Source: Hydnum rufescens UP504
Lineage: Eukaryota > Basidiomycota > Agaricomycetes > Cantharellales > Hydnaceae
Direction of reading: 5' to 3'
NCBI GenBank assembly: GCA_014904985.1
Contig: MU129151.1
Span: 1-38,748 of the forward strand
DNA length: 38,748 bases
A program made the position numbers and the translations under genes. The notes under the pieces are model-generated. The model was given only the letters and a program-made list of their open reading frames with translations, was not told the origin of the DNA and ran no database searches. This document shows, in pieces, positions 1 through 8,438 of this stretch; the stretch's first letter is position 1; each line of letters opens with the position of its first letter.

Positions 1-312
1 GATGGCAAGTCCAAGCCTGGTTCGGCCAGGAACAGTGCCGCACCAACGCCTGCTGCTTCAGCCGGAGCGACTCCCGCGGCCTCTGGGGATGAGAATCCGG
101 GGACTGGGACAGCAAGCCCCCGATTACCAGGATCCAAAAAGAAGAAGCTCACCAGAAACCAGCTTAAGGCACGCGACGAACGTCGCAAAGCCCGAAAGCT
201 CGCGTGGTTGACATTTGGCGGTGAGCCCATACTTTGTTGTGCCCTGTTATTGCTTAAATATCGATTCGGATTTGCGCCAGGGCCAAAACCAGAAGACACG
301 GATAGCGATTGA
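1..312 (+). CDS. 3' end of an unidentified protein gene
   Basis: Frame 1 is open from the window edge to TGA at 310-312, so the 5' part lies outside. The visible protein begins with an Ala/Pro/Gly/Ser-rich low-complexity stretch (about residues 1-42), followed by a strongly basic segment (SKKKKLTRNQLKARDERRKA) and an acidic C-terminus ending EDTDSD. A 60-nt intron with GTGAGC donor and GCGCCAG acceptor fits at 221-280. Because 60 is a multiple of three, the frame is open with or without splicing, but splicing removes a Cys/Leu-rich insertion and joins LTFGG to PKPEDTDSD. CpG content is normal here, unlike the relic DNA that follows. I do not recognise the family; a nuclear or nucleolar basic protein is only a guess. 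Confidence 0.6.
   Translation, partial: DGKSKPGSARNSAAPTPAASAGATPAASGDENPGTGTASPRLPGSKKKKLTRNQLKARDERRKARKLAWLTFGGEPILCCALLLLKYRFGFAPGPKPEDTDSD
221..280 (+). other. Predicted intron in the left-edge gene
   Basis: GTGAGC donor directly after TTTGGCG and a GCGCCAG acceptor, 60 nt long, typical of basidiomycete introns. The branch point (TTGCTTAAAT) is weak. Removal keeps the frame. Confidence 0.5.
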
Positions 313-1179
313 AAAGTGATCCACCTACATTTTCATCCGTTCCAGGCTTCAAGTAACGCCTTGGCATCTCTCACGACTCGCCGCCCGCTTATTTCGGCTA
401 GGTTTAATACAAAGACCCTGATTGCTCTACTATTTCTTCAGCTTTTGTTTGCCCTCTTCACCTTAGATGACAGCCCTCTACTTTGTCTCTGGCCATTATT
501 GTTGTTTCTGTGTTGAGCCATCAATTCACACATGATGATCTTAGCCTCAGCCTTGATTTGTGTGCTGTGGGCAGTATTCAAGGGTCTAAGATTTTTCAGA
601 GAATTGCTGGAAACGCTGTCTGGATTGTGTCGGGTACTCTGGCATAGGGCAGGAAATTGTTTAGGCCCTTATATAGTGTGTAGGTGGCTCTACTCACCCT
701 GAGTAGGTAACTGATCAAAGAAGGATCAACATGCCATGACTTGGCTCAAGACCATGCTGGGATACTTGAGACTACTGATCATGCTGCTTTCATATTGCTA
801 CACATCCAGCACCATTAGACTGGACCCCCATTGCCCCCCAACTGCTCAGTAAAGGGAAGCTGTGTTACACATAGGGCATTCTGTGCCACACAACTCACCT
901 GTGTATATAGGCTAGCTAGAAGCCCATCTAATCTACTTGTTCTTGTTGTTCATCTCACTTCAGTCACTAAGTCCTCATCTCAACATTCTCCATCAAACCA
1001 GGTGGGGGAGGCTCAGAAATAAGGTAGTGAGTGCATGGTTTGGTGAGGGCTAGCCCTAGAACGTGACTGAGCTAGAATGAGGAGAGCCTCCTGGCATCAT
1101 CATTCCAAAACCTGATCAATTCCTCACCTGCTGCTGCTTTCAACCACCTGTGCGAGCTTTTACAGTATTACATCATGCA
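313..1179. other. No gene seen; CpG-poor flank
   Basis: The start probably includes the 3' UTR of the left-edge gene. From about 520 CpG becomes rare and the sequence resembles the decayed relic DNA at 6.5-13.5 kb. Short open frames at 316-516 and 831-1022 have no recognisable composition and I do not call them. Confidence 0.5.
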
Positions 1180-1395
1180 TCAATCCTCCAGCTCTTGCTC
1201 CTCTTTAAATCTCTTCATCACAGCTTGGACAGATCTTGTTCTCCACTCTTCCAAACTTACAGGTGAACTGCCCCCTCCAAGAACATGACTGTAAGAATGG
1301 GCAGCAGCAGTTGGCTCATACATGGATCCACCCCCATTGAGAAGATGTGCTCCCTGATGGGTTGTTGCCTTGAACTGCACCACTTCTCTGTTCAA
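1180..1395 (-). CDS. Small unrecognised ORF, 71 codons
   Basis: Open minus-strand frame with ATG at 1395. The product has a Gly-rich middle (LLNGGGSM, VLGGGSS) and a charged, probably helical C-terminus rich in Glu, Arg and Lys (VMKRFKEEQELED). It sits alone in CpG-poor DNA with no neighbour in the same orientation. The composition looks more protein-like than the surrounding shadow frames, so it may be a leftover exon of a decayed gene, but I see no family signature. Chance openness is a serious alternative. Confidence 0.2.
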   Translation of the reverse strand: MNREVVQFKATTHQGAHLLNGGGSMYEPTAAAHSYSHVLGGGSSPVSLEEWRTRSVQAVMKRFKEEQELED

Positions 1396-2027
1396 CTCAG
1401 AATTTAGGGTTTTGAATTGTTTTGCACATTAGTGTAGAAGGGTGGAAATCTAGGGTAAGAAAATGCCAAATTCTTGTTATTTGGACCTTAAGTCCTCAGC
1501 TAGGCTACCTACATACACAAATTGGCTTGGAGACAGAAAAGGGACAGAAATCAGGATGACTAAAAACCTATAAGTCAATGACTAAAGGGAATTGTGTCAC
1601 CTGAAACATGCTGCTGTCTAGACTCTGCAGCAAGGTCCTTAAATAGACCAAGGACCCTCAGGGCTTAATGGAGCTTTCCATAATAGGAAAAGGCCAGCTA
1701 GGTCTGGAATCCATCTAAAAATAAGCCAATAAATACCATGTGCCACTCAGGAGTTCTAGACTAGCATATAAAAATCTGTACATTACACCCCCAAGAATAA
1801 TAATTCTTTCCCCCTTACCACTACAAGCCAGACAGAGCTTTTGTGAAGCTGTGTGAAGATATTCCCTGGTCAACACCTAGACCTTGTAAGATTTCTGTGG
1901 ACTCAGCTTAACAACCAGCTGGCACAAGAAAGACTGAATTCTGAGACACCTGACACCTACCTGAAAACCTGAGGATAGCCAAACCCCTGAGTTTCTGACT
2001 CATACCCATCTTGAGGACTGGCAGCTC
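1396..2027. other. No gene seen; 5' portion of the Gag-protease relic
   Basis: CpG-poor DNA. Joining it to 6504 onward across the hAT-type insertion gives continuous relic sequence leading to the Gag-like frame at 7126. It could be LTR or untranslated leader of that relic, but no LTR boundary was found. Confidence 0.35.
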
Positions 2028-2035
2028 CTCTCATC
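2028..2035 (+). repeat. Target-site duplication, left copy (CTCTCATC)
   Basis: CTCTCATC here is repeated exactly at 6496-6503. It abuts TAGGGTATTGCA at 2036, whose inverse ends at 6495. Confidence 0.8.
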
Positions 2036-2190
2036 TAGGGTATTGCAAGGGGTCCCCCCGGGTATTTTTTGACCTCCTCCCCCACGGGTTCAAAAACCCG
2101 CCCCTGTGAGTCACGGGGGCAGAAGCCGCGGGGATCCAAGACGGGGTTGAAAAACCCGGGGGGACCCCGCGGGAACCCCGCGGGACAATG
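2036..2190 (+). repeat. Left terminal region of the THO2-carrying element
   Basis: After the 12-bp terminal repeat comes GC-rich sequence with several short palindromes (CCCCCCGGG, ACCCGGGGGG, CCCCGCGGG) and TTTTTTGACC/CGGGTT motifs. It is partly matched in inverse orientation by 6350-6495. Clusters of such motifs are usual as transposase-binding subterminal repeats in hAT elements. Confidence 0.65.
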
Positions 2191-2539
2191 GTTGCTGCCA
2201 CTAGCAGGTGTAACAATGGACTTTGCATGAATATAATCCCTCAAACTCCTTGCACAATGTAGCAAGAGGGAGTGACTGGAGGGAGAACTTGGAGAAGGAT
2301 CAGGTCCTTGAATGAGACTGACTGCCAACTCTCCACATGGAGCCAGTGATTCAAAACTAATGACACTAAGTACTTAGGTAGGGAGGGGCCAAAGGGCTCA
2401 TACATTGGGACAGTCAAGGTGTTCATCTTCCGCTGATCTTGCCGTCCACATATCTTCAACCATAATTCAAAGATTCCACATGGTGGTGTAAGTAGAAAGG
2501 CCTAATGCAAAAACATGAGATTGAACTATTTGGAGTATG
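2191..2539. other. CpG-poor spacer inside the element, no gene seen
   Basis: Between the GC-rich left end and the THO2 fragment lies sequence with almost no CpG. Minus-strand open frames here (2241-2459) do not continue THO2. It may be a second, older capture. Confidence 0.4.
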
Positions 2540-3061
2540 TGCAGAACATACTTTGGAGCCAGAGAGCAACTGATGTGCCATCATCCTTCATTCGTGGCTT
2601 CGAGGAATTCGAGAAGGCCATAAGAATTGCATAAATCAAAACATCATAGCCAAGGAATGTCAAAGATCGGGCTGATTCAGCTATCGCTTCGATCAAATTG
2701 TCGTAAGCCATTGCCTGCTTGATGCACTCAGAGAAGACAAGGCATGGGTTGCTGTGGGCAAGTTTTGCAAGTCGAAGAGAAAGCTTGTTGTTTGTATTGA
2801 CAGTCACGCGTCGCAGGATCCCGCGCACCTCTCGGGTGACCTCTATGTGGCGAACTTTGACTTCTGGATGCACTATATGCGCTAGTGCCCACACTCCATA
2901 CATACCCCATCGCTCCGTCTGATTGTAGAATCGCAGGAGATTCCAAATCTCCACATTAAATGCCGCATTCGATCGAGTCATCGAGAGAGCAGGCAGGAGA
3001 TAGAGTCGGAGCATGGTACGCCATTCCGACAATGTCACGTCGAATAGAGTATCGTTTCGGT

Positions 3062-3115
3062 CTGAATGAACCCATGAATTACGGGGAAATCCAATCCCGG
3101 GGAGAGAAAGCTCAC
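3062..3115 (-). other. Predicted intron in the THO2 fragment
   Basis: Minus-strand GTGAGC donor and TTCATTCAG acceptor, 54 nt. It separates the IGKAELSE block from the exon encoding LSEWRTMLRLYLL. The frame is not restored perfectly across the junction, so one base has probably been lost or gained nearby. Confidence 0.6.
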
Positions 3116-4282
3116 CTCTGAAAGCTCTGCCTTGCCGATTCAACAAAGCTGAGTCAAGACGCTAATATCCCGATATGCCTTCACGTGAACGTAGCGCAAC
3201 ATTGGCTGAATCACAGAGAAAATCTCGCGACGTGTAGTGCAGAGAGGGACAGTGTCAAGCCATGCGGGGTAGAAGTATGTGTAATCAGTATACATATTAC
3301 TCGGCAGAGTGGGGGTATGTACAACGATCAGTTTCTTCTTTGGAACGAACTTGGGTGCACATCCCGTTTCGATGATAATACGATTGAGGTTTGGCCTGCT
3401 TTTTGTGCAGATTTTCGCTCCCGAAGGGGATATTGGCTCACAAATCGGAGCAAGAGATGTACGAATCATGTGGAGAAAAAGGTCGGCAATCTCAGGATGC
3501 GAGTTTGAAAGCCAGGGGAATTTAGAAAGGATGAAGAGAGCAGGGCGAAGAGCACCCATGGTCAAAAGTGATCTGAGTAATCCATATTTCGGATTCGGGG
3601 GATCTCTTGGAGTGTTTGATCGCGTGCGTTCGATCGTGCTGGGTCGCGATTTGGAGGTCGGAGCCCCGGCCTGCGTCCCGTGAGCAGGAACATCGCCCAT
3701 ACTTGGAAGACCGGACGATTGGGCAGCGGTGGCTTTCTCCTTCATGTTGCTTTCATACTTTGCCATGTCTTTCTGCATTTCAGGATCAGAGGGTGACCTA
3801 GAATTTGGCTAAGGACTGGACATTGACCATCGTACGATGAATCTGGAACATCACCACCAAGCTCTGCAATACAGAGCACACCATCAAACTCTCGCCCCTC
3901 GTAGACACCCTTCACCGGTGGATCGACCAGCGGGTCTGGATAACAGTGAGGGCGACGGTCGTACTGGCCGATGGTATTTGGTCGAGTCCAGGGGGAATGC
4001 CGCAGGAGCTCCAGGAAGAATGTATAGTGATTCAAGACGTGCATTGTGAAGATATCAATGACCACGTCCAGAACCCGATTAGGATTGAGATTGAATTAAC
4101 CAATGAGCCCAATAATCTTATCCCATGCAAGTTTGGACCGAGTGCGAACGGCATCCTGGGACTCAACCGGAAAACCCATGGATGGGGTATGAGCCGGCCC
4201 GACCATGGCTACAATCTCGGCGACGAGTTTCGCATAACCTTCGGATTGTTCACGCGGGAGATTGAAATTTGTCTGCTTATAG

Positions 4283-4339
4283 CTGGAGACACAGATTTGA
4301 GATGGGACAGCCGATATCGGGCATTTGAACCGGACTCAC
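4283..4339 (-). other. Predicted intron in the THO2 fragment
   Basis: Minus-strand GTGAGT donor and GTCTCCAG acceptor, 57 nt. Removing it joins VTRTCTVLF to YKQTNFNLPREQ in frame, which matches Tho2 proteins across the junction. This shows the capture was from genomic DNA, not from a spliced transcript. Confidence 0.8.
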
Positions 4340-4746
4340 AAAAGCACAGTGCACGTTCGAGTGACTTTTCCTTCGAGGGCCACAGCGGCCTGCAGTATCC
4401 ACGTGTCCAGACTTTCCCTGCATGCCGATGCGGGGAGAATAGAAGCCAGCTAGACGCAAAGTATTAGGTCTGCTCGCACGACGCGACGCTTGGCAACACG
4501 CACTACCAAGGATTTGACCAAGTTGGCCAGCCGTTGCCTATCTTGGTCATAAGCAATCCTTCCAGGATTGGTAGAGGGCGCAATTTTGGCATTGGGAAAC
4601 TTGTCTTCCACACCAGAATCGGCGGTCCATATCACGTCAAGCAAGACTTGAGTTAAAAGAGAGCGCGGGTCTTGCACCGAAGACGATGGAGCAGATTGAA
4701 GCAGAGATTGGAAAACCGCGGTGATTGGATTCCTGGAGAGTCTCAC

Positions 4747-4858
4747 TGGGCACTTGTTTCACTTCAGCAATTGCCGGCATCTTCGACCAACACAGCCAAC
4801 GAATACAGCAGTACACGACCAACCACACACCCGTACAGTGGGTCTGTGGCTGTATATG
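4747..4858 (+). other. First exon-like module, upstream of intron-like A
   Basis: The sequence between the THO2 fragment and intron-like A. It ends in an imperfect stem-loop (CCACACACCCG then GGGTCTGTGG) 6-9 nt before a GT donor, as do the following modules. No open frame of note. The minus strand of the same bases would be the 5' side of THO2, so two opposite readings meet here. Confidence 0.4.
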
Positions 4859-4970
4859 GTAAGCCTTTTTTTGTCCCATTGATACAGCCAGCAAAGAGAG
4901 CAGCGAAGCTGCTCTCTTTGCTCTTTGCATTGCTTTTGAATTTCGTTGCTAACGTGATTGTTTGTACTAG
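4859..4970 (+). other. Intron-like element A with internal hairpin
   Basis: 112 nt: GTAAGC donor, T-rich stretch, hairpin AAAGAGAGCAGC/GCTGCTCTCTTT (about 4895-4922), branch-like GCTAAC, acceptor GTACTAG. Same layout as B-E. Confidence 0.55.
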
Positions 4971-5080
4971 TCTAGCACCCCAGTACGGGTGTGAGAACAC
5001 ATATACACCCCCCACCAGGTGTAACCGCGGTGTGTAACGAGTACCGCATCCCCGCAGTGGCGGGGGTGTGGTACTGAAAG
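4971..5080 (+). repeat. Exon-like module B (110 nt)
   Basis: Exactly the same length as module D (5746-5855) and alignable with it: TCTAGC-type start, a GGTGTAACC / GTAACCATG region, then the stem-loop GTACC...GGTAC and a final GAAAG/AAAAG before the GT donor. 110 nt is not a multiple of three and I see no convincing protein frame. Confidence 0.5.
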
Positions 5081-5180
5081 GTAGATTTCATTTCTCTATG
5101 TACAGCAACGCAAAAAGAGCAGCCACGGCTGCTCTTTTGCGTTACTTTTTATCTTTTATTAATATGTTACATTATTCTAG
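5081..5180 (+). other. Intron-like element B with internal hairpin
   Basis: 100 nt: GTAGAT donor, hairpin ACGCAAAAAGAGCAGC / GCTGCTCTTTTGCGT (about 5108-5144), T-rich stretch, ATTAAT branch-like motif, TTATTCTAG acceptor. Confidence 0.55.
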
Positions 5181-5661
5181 GGTACAATCAACATAACAGC
5201 GAGACGATGACCCGGCCAAACTGCGACCCGGCAAAATAACGAACAGCCAGCCCATAACCCAGCCAATCCGCGACCCACCAAACAACGAATGACGCACCCA
5301 ACCTGTAACCCGGCCAATCCGCGACCCACCAAACAACAAATGACGCACCCAACCTGTAACCCGGCCAATCCACGACCCACCAAACAACGAACGATGCACC
5401 CACCCTGTAACCCGGCCAATCCGTGACCCACTAAACAACAAACGATGCACCCACCCTGTAACCCGGCAATCCGCGACACCCACCCTGTAACCCAGCCAAC
5501 ACCAAAATAATGAAGAACGGCCCACCTGTAACCCGGCCAATCCGCGACCCACCAAACAATGAACGACGCACCCACCCTGTAACCCAGCCAACACCAAAAT
5601 AATGAAGAATGGCCCACCCAGCGACCACACACCCGCCATAGCGGGTGTGTGGTCTTATAAG
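5181..5661 (+). repeat. Exon-like module C with a 51-bp minisatellite
   Basis: 481 nt dominated by tandem copies of a unit of about 51 bp containing CTGTAACCCGGCCAATCCGC and CGACCCACCAAACAACGAA. Two successive copies start at 5288 and 5339. Later copies are truncated or rearranged (5460-5620). The module ends with a perfect 14-bp stem, GACCACACACCCGC, loop CATA, at about 5623-5654, 7 nt before the donor at 5662. Two minus-strand frames stay open through the array because of its composition and 17-codon period; the plus strand has stops. I do not call a protein. Confidence 0.65.
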
Positions 5662-5745
5662 GTAAGTCTCTCCCCCCTGTAAACATAGCCACGCAAAGAG
5701 AGCAGCAGAGTTTTTTTTTACTAACGTGGTATTTTTTTATTCTAG
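5662..5745 (+). other. Intron-like element C, hairpin degraded
   Basis: 84 nt: the best consensus of the set, GTAAGT donor, TACTAAC branch point and TTATTCTAG acceptor. Only the left arm of the hairpin (CGCAAAGAGAGCAGC) remains; the right arm is replaced by a T-run. Confidence 0.6.
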
Positions 5746-5855
5746 CTCTAGCCTATCCCTCTCAGTGTGGGTGTTGGGACTCATGTAAACCCCGGCACGC
5801 GTAACCATGCAATGAGTACCACGCATGCGCCGAGGCAGTTGCGTGGTACCAAAAG
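5746..5855 (+). repeat. Exon-like module D (110 nt)
   Basis: Homologue of module B with the same length and landmarks. Terminal stem GTACCACGCA / TGCGTGGTAC is perfectly paired though its bases differ from module B. Confidence 0.5.
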
Positions 5856-5958
5856 GTTCTTTTTCTTTTTCTTTATGTACAAGGACGCAAAAAGAGCAGC
5901 GAAAGCTGCTCTTTTTGTGTCCCTTTGAATCGTTTACTAACCTGTGATCTTACACTAG
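5856..5958 (+). other. Intron-like element D with internal hairpin
   Basis: 103 nt: weak GTTCTT donor, long T/C tract, TATGTACA motif also present in B, hairpin ACGCAAAAAGAGCAGC / GCTGCTCTTTTTGTGT, TACTAAC branch point, ACACTAG acceptor. Confidence 0.5.
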
Positions 5959-6239
5959 GCCCCACCCTACGTAACGGTGACCCACAAAACGGCCAGCCAA
6001 CCCGGCATAACTACAAACCAGGAAACAACAGACAACGAAGCACCCAGGCCCCGATCCCGCTGAATCGCGACCCGCCAAATAGCAGACTCCCAAATAACGA
6101 TGCACCCAAACGACGGACCACCACACTGTGACCCGCCGAACTGCGCGACCCACACTATGACCTCCTACCCCCCAAACAACGAATCACTGAAAGAAAACCA
6201 GTACCACACACCCGCTATGGCGGGTGTGTGGCAGTCAAG
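5959..6239 (+). repeat. Exon-like module E
   Basis: 281 nt with irregular copies of ACCCGCC / AAACAACGAA / GCACCCA motifs like those of module C but not regularly tandem. It ends with a perfect 12-bp stem CCACACACCCGC / GCGGGTGTGTGG (loop TATG) about 8 nt before the donor at 6240. Confidence 0.5.
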
Positions 6240-6349
6240 GTGGATGTATTTTCTTATTGTTCCCATCCATATCGTCACGTAAAAAGAGTAGCACCAGCCG
6301 CTCTTTTTGCACGACTTGTTGATTTTTTAAAATTAATGCTTTATCTGAG
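6240..6349 (+). other. Intron-like element E with internal hairpin
   Basis: GTGGAT donor, hairpin CGTAAAAAGAGTAGC / GCCGCTCTTTTTGCACG, AATTAATG branch-like motif and CTGAG acceptor, about 110 nt. The 3' end is uncertain because it runs into the terminal region of the hAT-type element. Confidence 0.4.
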
Positions 6350-6495
6350 AGATATTCAAACCCGCCTTCATATCCCCGGGAATGGCGGGTTCTTGGCGGG
6401 TTTTAGGCACGGGTCCACATTGGTACTCCCGCCCCGCGGGGATTTCCCCTGCGGGGTCAAAACCCGCGGGTTTCGAAACCCTGTGCAATACCCTA
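6350..6495 (-). repeat. Right terminal region of the THO2-carrying element
   Basis: GC-rich with palindromes (CCCCGGG, CCCGCGGG, TTTCGAAA). Read in reverse it starts TAGGGTATTGCA and continues with CGGGTTTTGACC, resembling the left end. Confidence 0.65.
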
Positions 6496-6503
6496 CTCTC
6501 ATC
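6496..6503 (+). repeat. Target-site duplication, right copy (CTCTCATC)
   Basis: Exact copy of 2028-2035, directly after the inverted end. Confidence 0.8.
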
Positions 6504-7125
6504 TACCAGCTGGCAACTGCTTGAGGACAGTATAATCCTCTCTTCTGAACCCTACCCATTTGACTAATTCTGAGACAGCCTGTCTCAAACACTCTTATTA
6601 CCAGTACAGATAGCTTTCTATCCTAGTACTGTTCTAAAGGCCTACAGGCATTCCCAGCTAAATAAGGAGGGAAGTACCTGTTTTACCTTGGCATATTAAG
6701 GCAAGGTTTTGAGCTCCAAACTCAAATCCTCCCTTTGGTTTCTCATGCTCCATCAAGAAGAAACCTCTACAAATCTGGTGGTCCTTACAGGGAGAGAAGG
6801 GGTCTTTGTACAAATAAAAATATCAAAGTTACACAAGACTTCCACTCCCCAACTGAAAAGCCAATCTTAATACAAACTGGCATTGAACCTGGAATCTATT
6901 ACAGGCTCAACTCCGAGTCATCCAGACTCATCTGCTGAGTCAGATTTGACTTTGAAAGATTCACACCAAAACCTCAAATTCTGTCAACAGCCAATTCCAA
7001 CCAGGATGCAGCAATCAACAGCAACTTTCCAAACTGCTGTTTCCCTTGGATCACCTGAGGCTCCCAAAATTCATGCAAGATGAGACTGCAGCACCTCACA
7101 GGACTCTTCCTCCACCTCAGAAAGA
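6504..7125 (+). other. CpG-poor leader of the Gag-protease relic, no gene seen
   Basis: Continues the sequence interrupted at 2035. It is almost free of CpG. Open frames at 6735-6938 and 6883-7083 are short and overlapping with no recognisable product, though the second could hold degraded N-terminal Gag sequence. Confidence 0.4.
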
Positions 7126-8438
7126 TTGGTGGTCAGGTCCTCCGTGCCTATGCCATCTTCCAGAGAGGCCCCCAGGTTTAATGGTAAAAACCTAAGGGAG
7201 TTCCTAGCTGATTACAAAATTGGGACTGGAGAAGCTGGATGGGATGATAGTCAGAAGTGCAAACTCTTACCTTTGTACTACAAGTGCCCAATGAGAGATT
7301 TGATCAGCACTTTTGAAGAAGTACATAAGGCCAAGGGCTGGGCATCACTCAAAACAAAACTTTCAGACTTGTATCACCCTGAATACTTCAGGCCTCATTA
7401 TACTAGGAGGGACATTGAGAAATAATCCCACCATTGGTGCTCAATCACAAAAAAGAGACATTTTGCTGAGTACTACAGAGGTTTTATGACAAAGGTACAA
7501 TACCTCAAGCCTAAACCCTTGCATGCAGAGGATTGGAACCTCCTCTTTTGGGAAGGCTTGCCCAGAGTATTACAGAAAGAAGTATATGATGAGCTTAGAA
7601 CTCAAGACCCATGCCTCAACAGATCATCTTCACAAGACATTGAAACAATCAAGTGCATAGCACTCACTCCTCTTGACAAAGACTTGTTATAGTCACAGGC
7701 ATTGTGATCCAGAAGGGATTGGGTTAGCTCAGAATTGGAAGACTTGGATGATGATTGAGTCTCTAGTAGGTCCACAAGGTCTCATGGCAGCCAAAACAGT
7801 CATAAAAATCCCAATAGTGATGAACAAGACTTGGATTCAGACTCAACCTCAGAGCCTTCAGACAGTGATAGTGACAAGATGGACTCTGAAGAAGGAAGGG
7901 GTCATTGTCACCCCAAGACTTGAAAAGAAAGGTGGACATCAAGACACAAACATCTGGGTGATGAATTATGCAGCTACACTAAAAAGGAGGAAGCCCATAA
8001 GACTTTTCCTGAGAAAGAGAAAGGGGACCCCAGGTTGAACAGCTTGCAGAAGAAATAAAGTGCCTAACACTCCAACTGGATGCCCACAACAGTAGACAAT
8101 CTGCATACATGAAACAGGAAATGAGAAAGGAGAGTATACCACAAAAAGATGATTGTGTAGAACACCTGACCAAGGAAGTTCAAAACCTGAGTCAACGATT
8201 GCAAGCCCTGCACCTGGGACTCAGCAAAGGTGCATACCCTAATGAATGGATTCATCAAAGCCAATTAGACCAAAGAAGGGCCAATAATGTACCAGGTTAC
8301 ACTTGTCATTGTTGGTTTTGTAGAAGAACCAATGATCACCCATTCAGGATCTGTAATTGTCCCCCATGTATCCAACTGATAAAGGAAGGTTTATTAGTGG
8401 ACAATGGCTATTGGATTACTCTACCAGATGGAGCCTGA
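7126..8438 (+). pseudogene. Gag-like part of a Gag/aspartyl-protease polyprotein relic
   Basis: Frame 1 from 7126 begins with a retrotransposon-Gag-like fold: APRFNGKNLREFLADYKI, then CKLLPLYYKCPMRDLISTF and a helical block. After an in-frame TAA at 7423-7425 the same frame continues with HFAEYYRGFMTKV and LLFWEGLPRVLQKEVYDEL, a motif typical of this basidiomycete Gag family. Beyond 7692 the frame is lost. A coiled-coil-like segment (KEVQNLSQRLQALHLGL) and a cysteine cluster resembling a zinc knuckle (CHCWFCRRTNDHPFRICNC) reappear in frame 3 at 8109-8438. At least one stop and two frame changes make it non-functional. The matching protease lies at 9912-10958. Its CpG-poor base composition is like that of the flanking relic DNA. 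Confidence 0.75.

Larger units (their letters stand above)
2540..4746 (-). pseudogene. THO complex subunit 2 (Tho2/THOC2) N-terminal fragment, broken
   Basis: THO2 is the scaffold of the nuclear THO complex, which couples transcription to mRNP assembly and export. Read 4746 to 2540 on the minus strand, blocks in the right order match the Tho2 N-terminal region: a QRLANLVKSL block, FYKQTNFNLPREQSEGYAKL (about 4290-4214), a PNRVLDVVIDIF/FLELLRHSPW block, GALRPALFILSKFPWL with NSHPEIADLFLHMIR, LRLYLLPALSM, ILRRV, KLAHSNPC, AYDNLIEAI, GYDVLIYAI, and DDGTSVALWLQS at the end. Only roughly the first third to half of a normal protein is present. Predicted introns lie at 4283-4339 and 3062-3115. Lesions: an early frameshift near 4500, TAA in frame at 4096-4098, TGA at 3140-3142, and frame breaks elsewhere. 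The fragment stops at a splice-donor-like GTATGT near 2550. Non-functional captured host gene. Confidence 0.88.
2036..6495. mobile_element. Non-autonomous hAT-type element carrying a THO2 fragment
   Basis: The two ends are perfect 12-bp inverted repeats, TAGGGTATTGCA (2036-2047) and TGCAATACCCTA (6484-6495), flanked by the exact 8-bp duplication CTCTCATC. Eight-base duplications and TAGGG ends are typical of the hAT superfamily; large KDZ-type elements also make 8-bp duplications and cannot be excluded. The subterminal 150 bp on each side are rich in CCCGCGGG-like palindromes. No transposase is encoded. Cargo: a minus-strand THO2 pseudogene (about 2540-4746) and five plus-strand exon/intron-like modules (4746-6349). 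Much of the cargo keeps CpG while the flanks do not, so this is probably a young insertion. Confidence 0.75.

Noticed and set aside
3185..3683. Plus-strand open frames over the THO2 fragment
   Set aside because: Antisense shadows of the minus-strand coding region, which has clear homology.
5172..5692. Two long overlapping minus-strand frames (155 and 171 codons) with Gly/Trp/Arg repeats
   Set aside because: They follow the 51-bp period of a minisatellite and both frames are open at once, so openness reflects composition. Splice-like signals lie on the other strand.
2036..6495. Two independent GC-rich MITEs at 2036-2190 and 6350-6495
   Set aside because: The inverted orientation, matching 12-bp ends and one shared 8-bp duplication fit a single element better.
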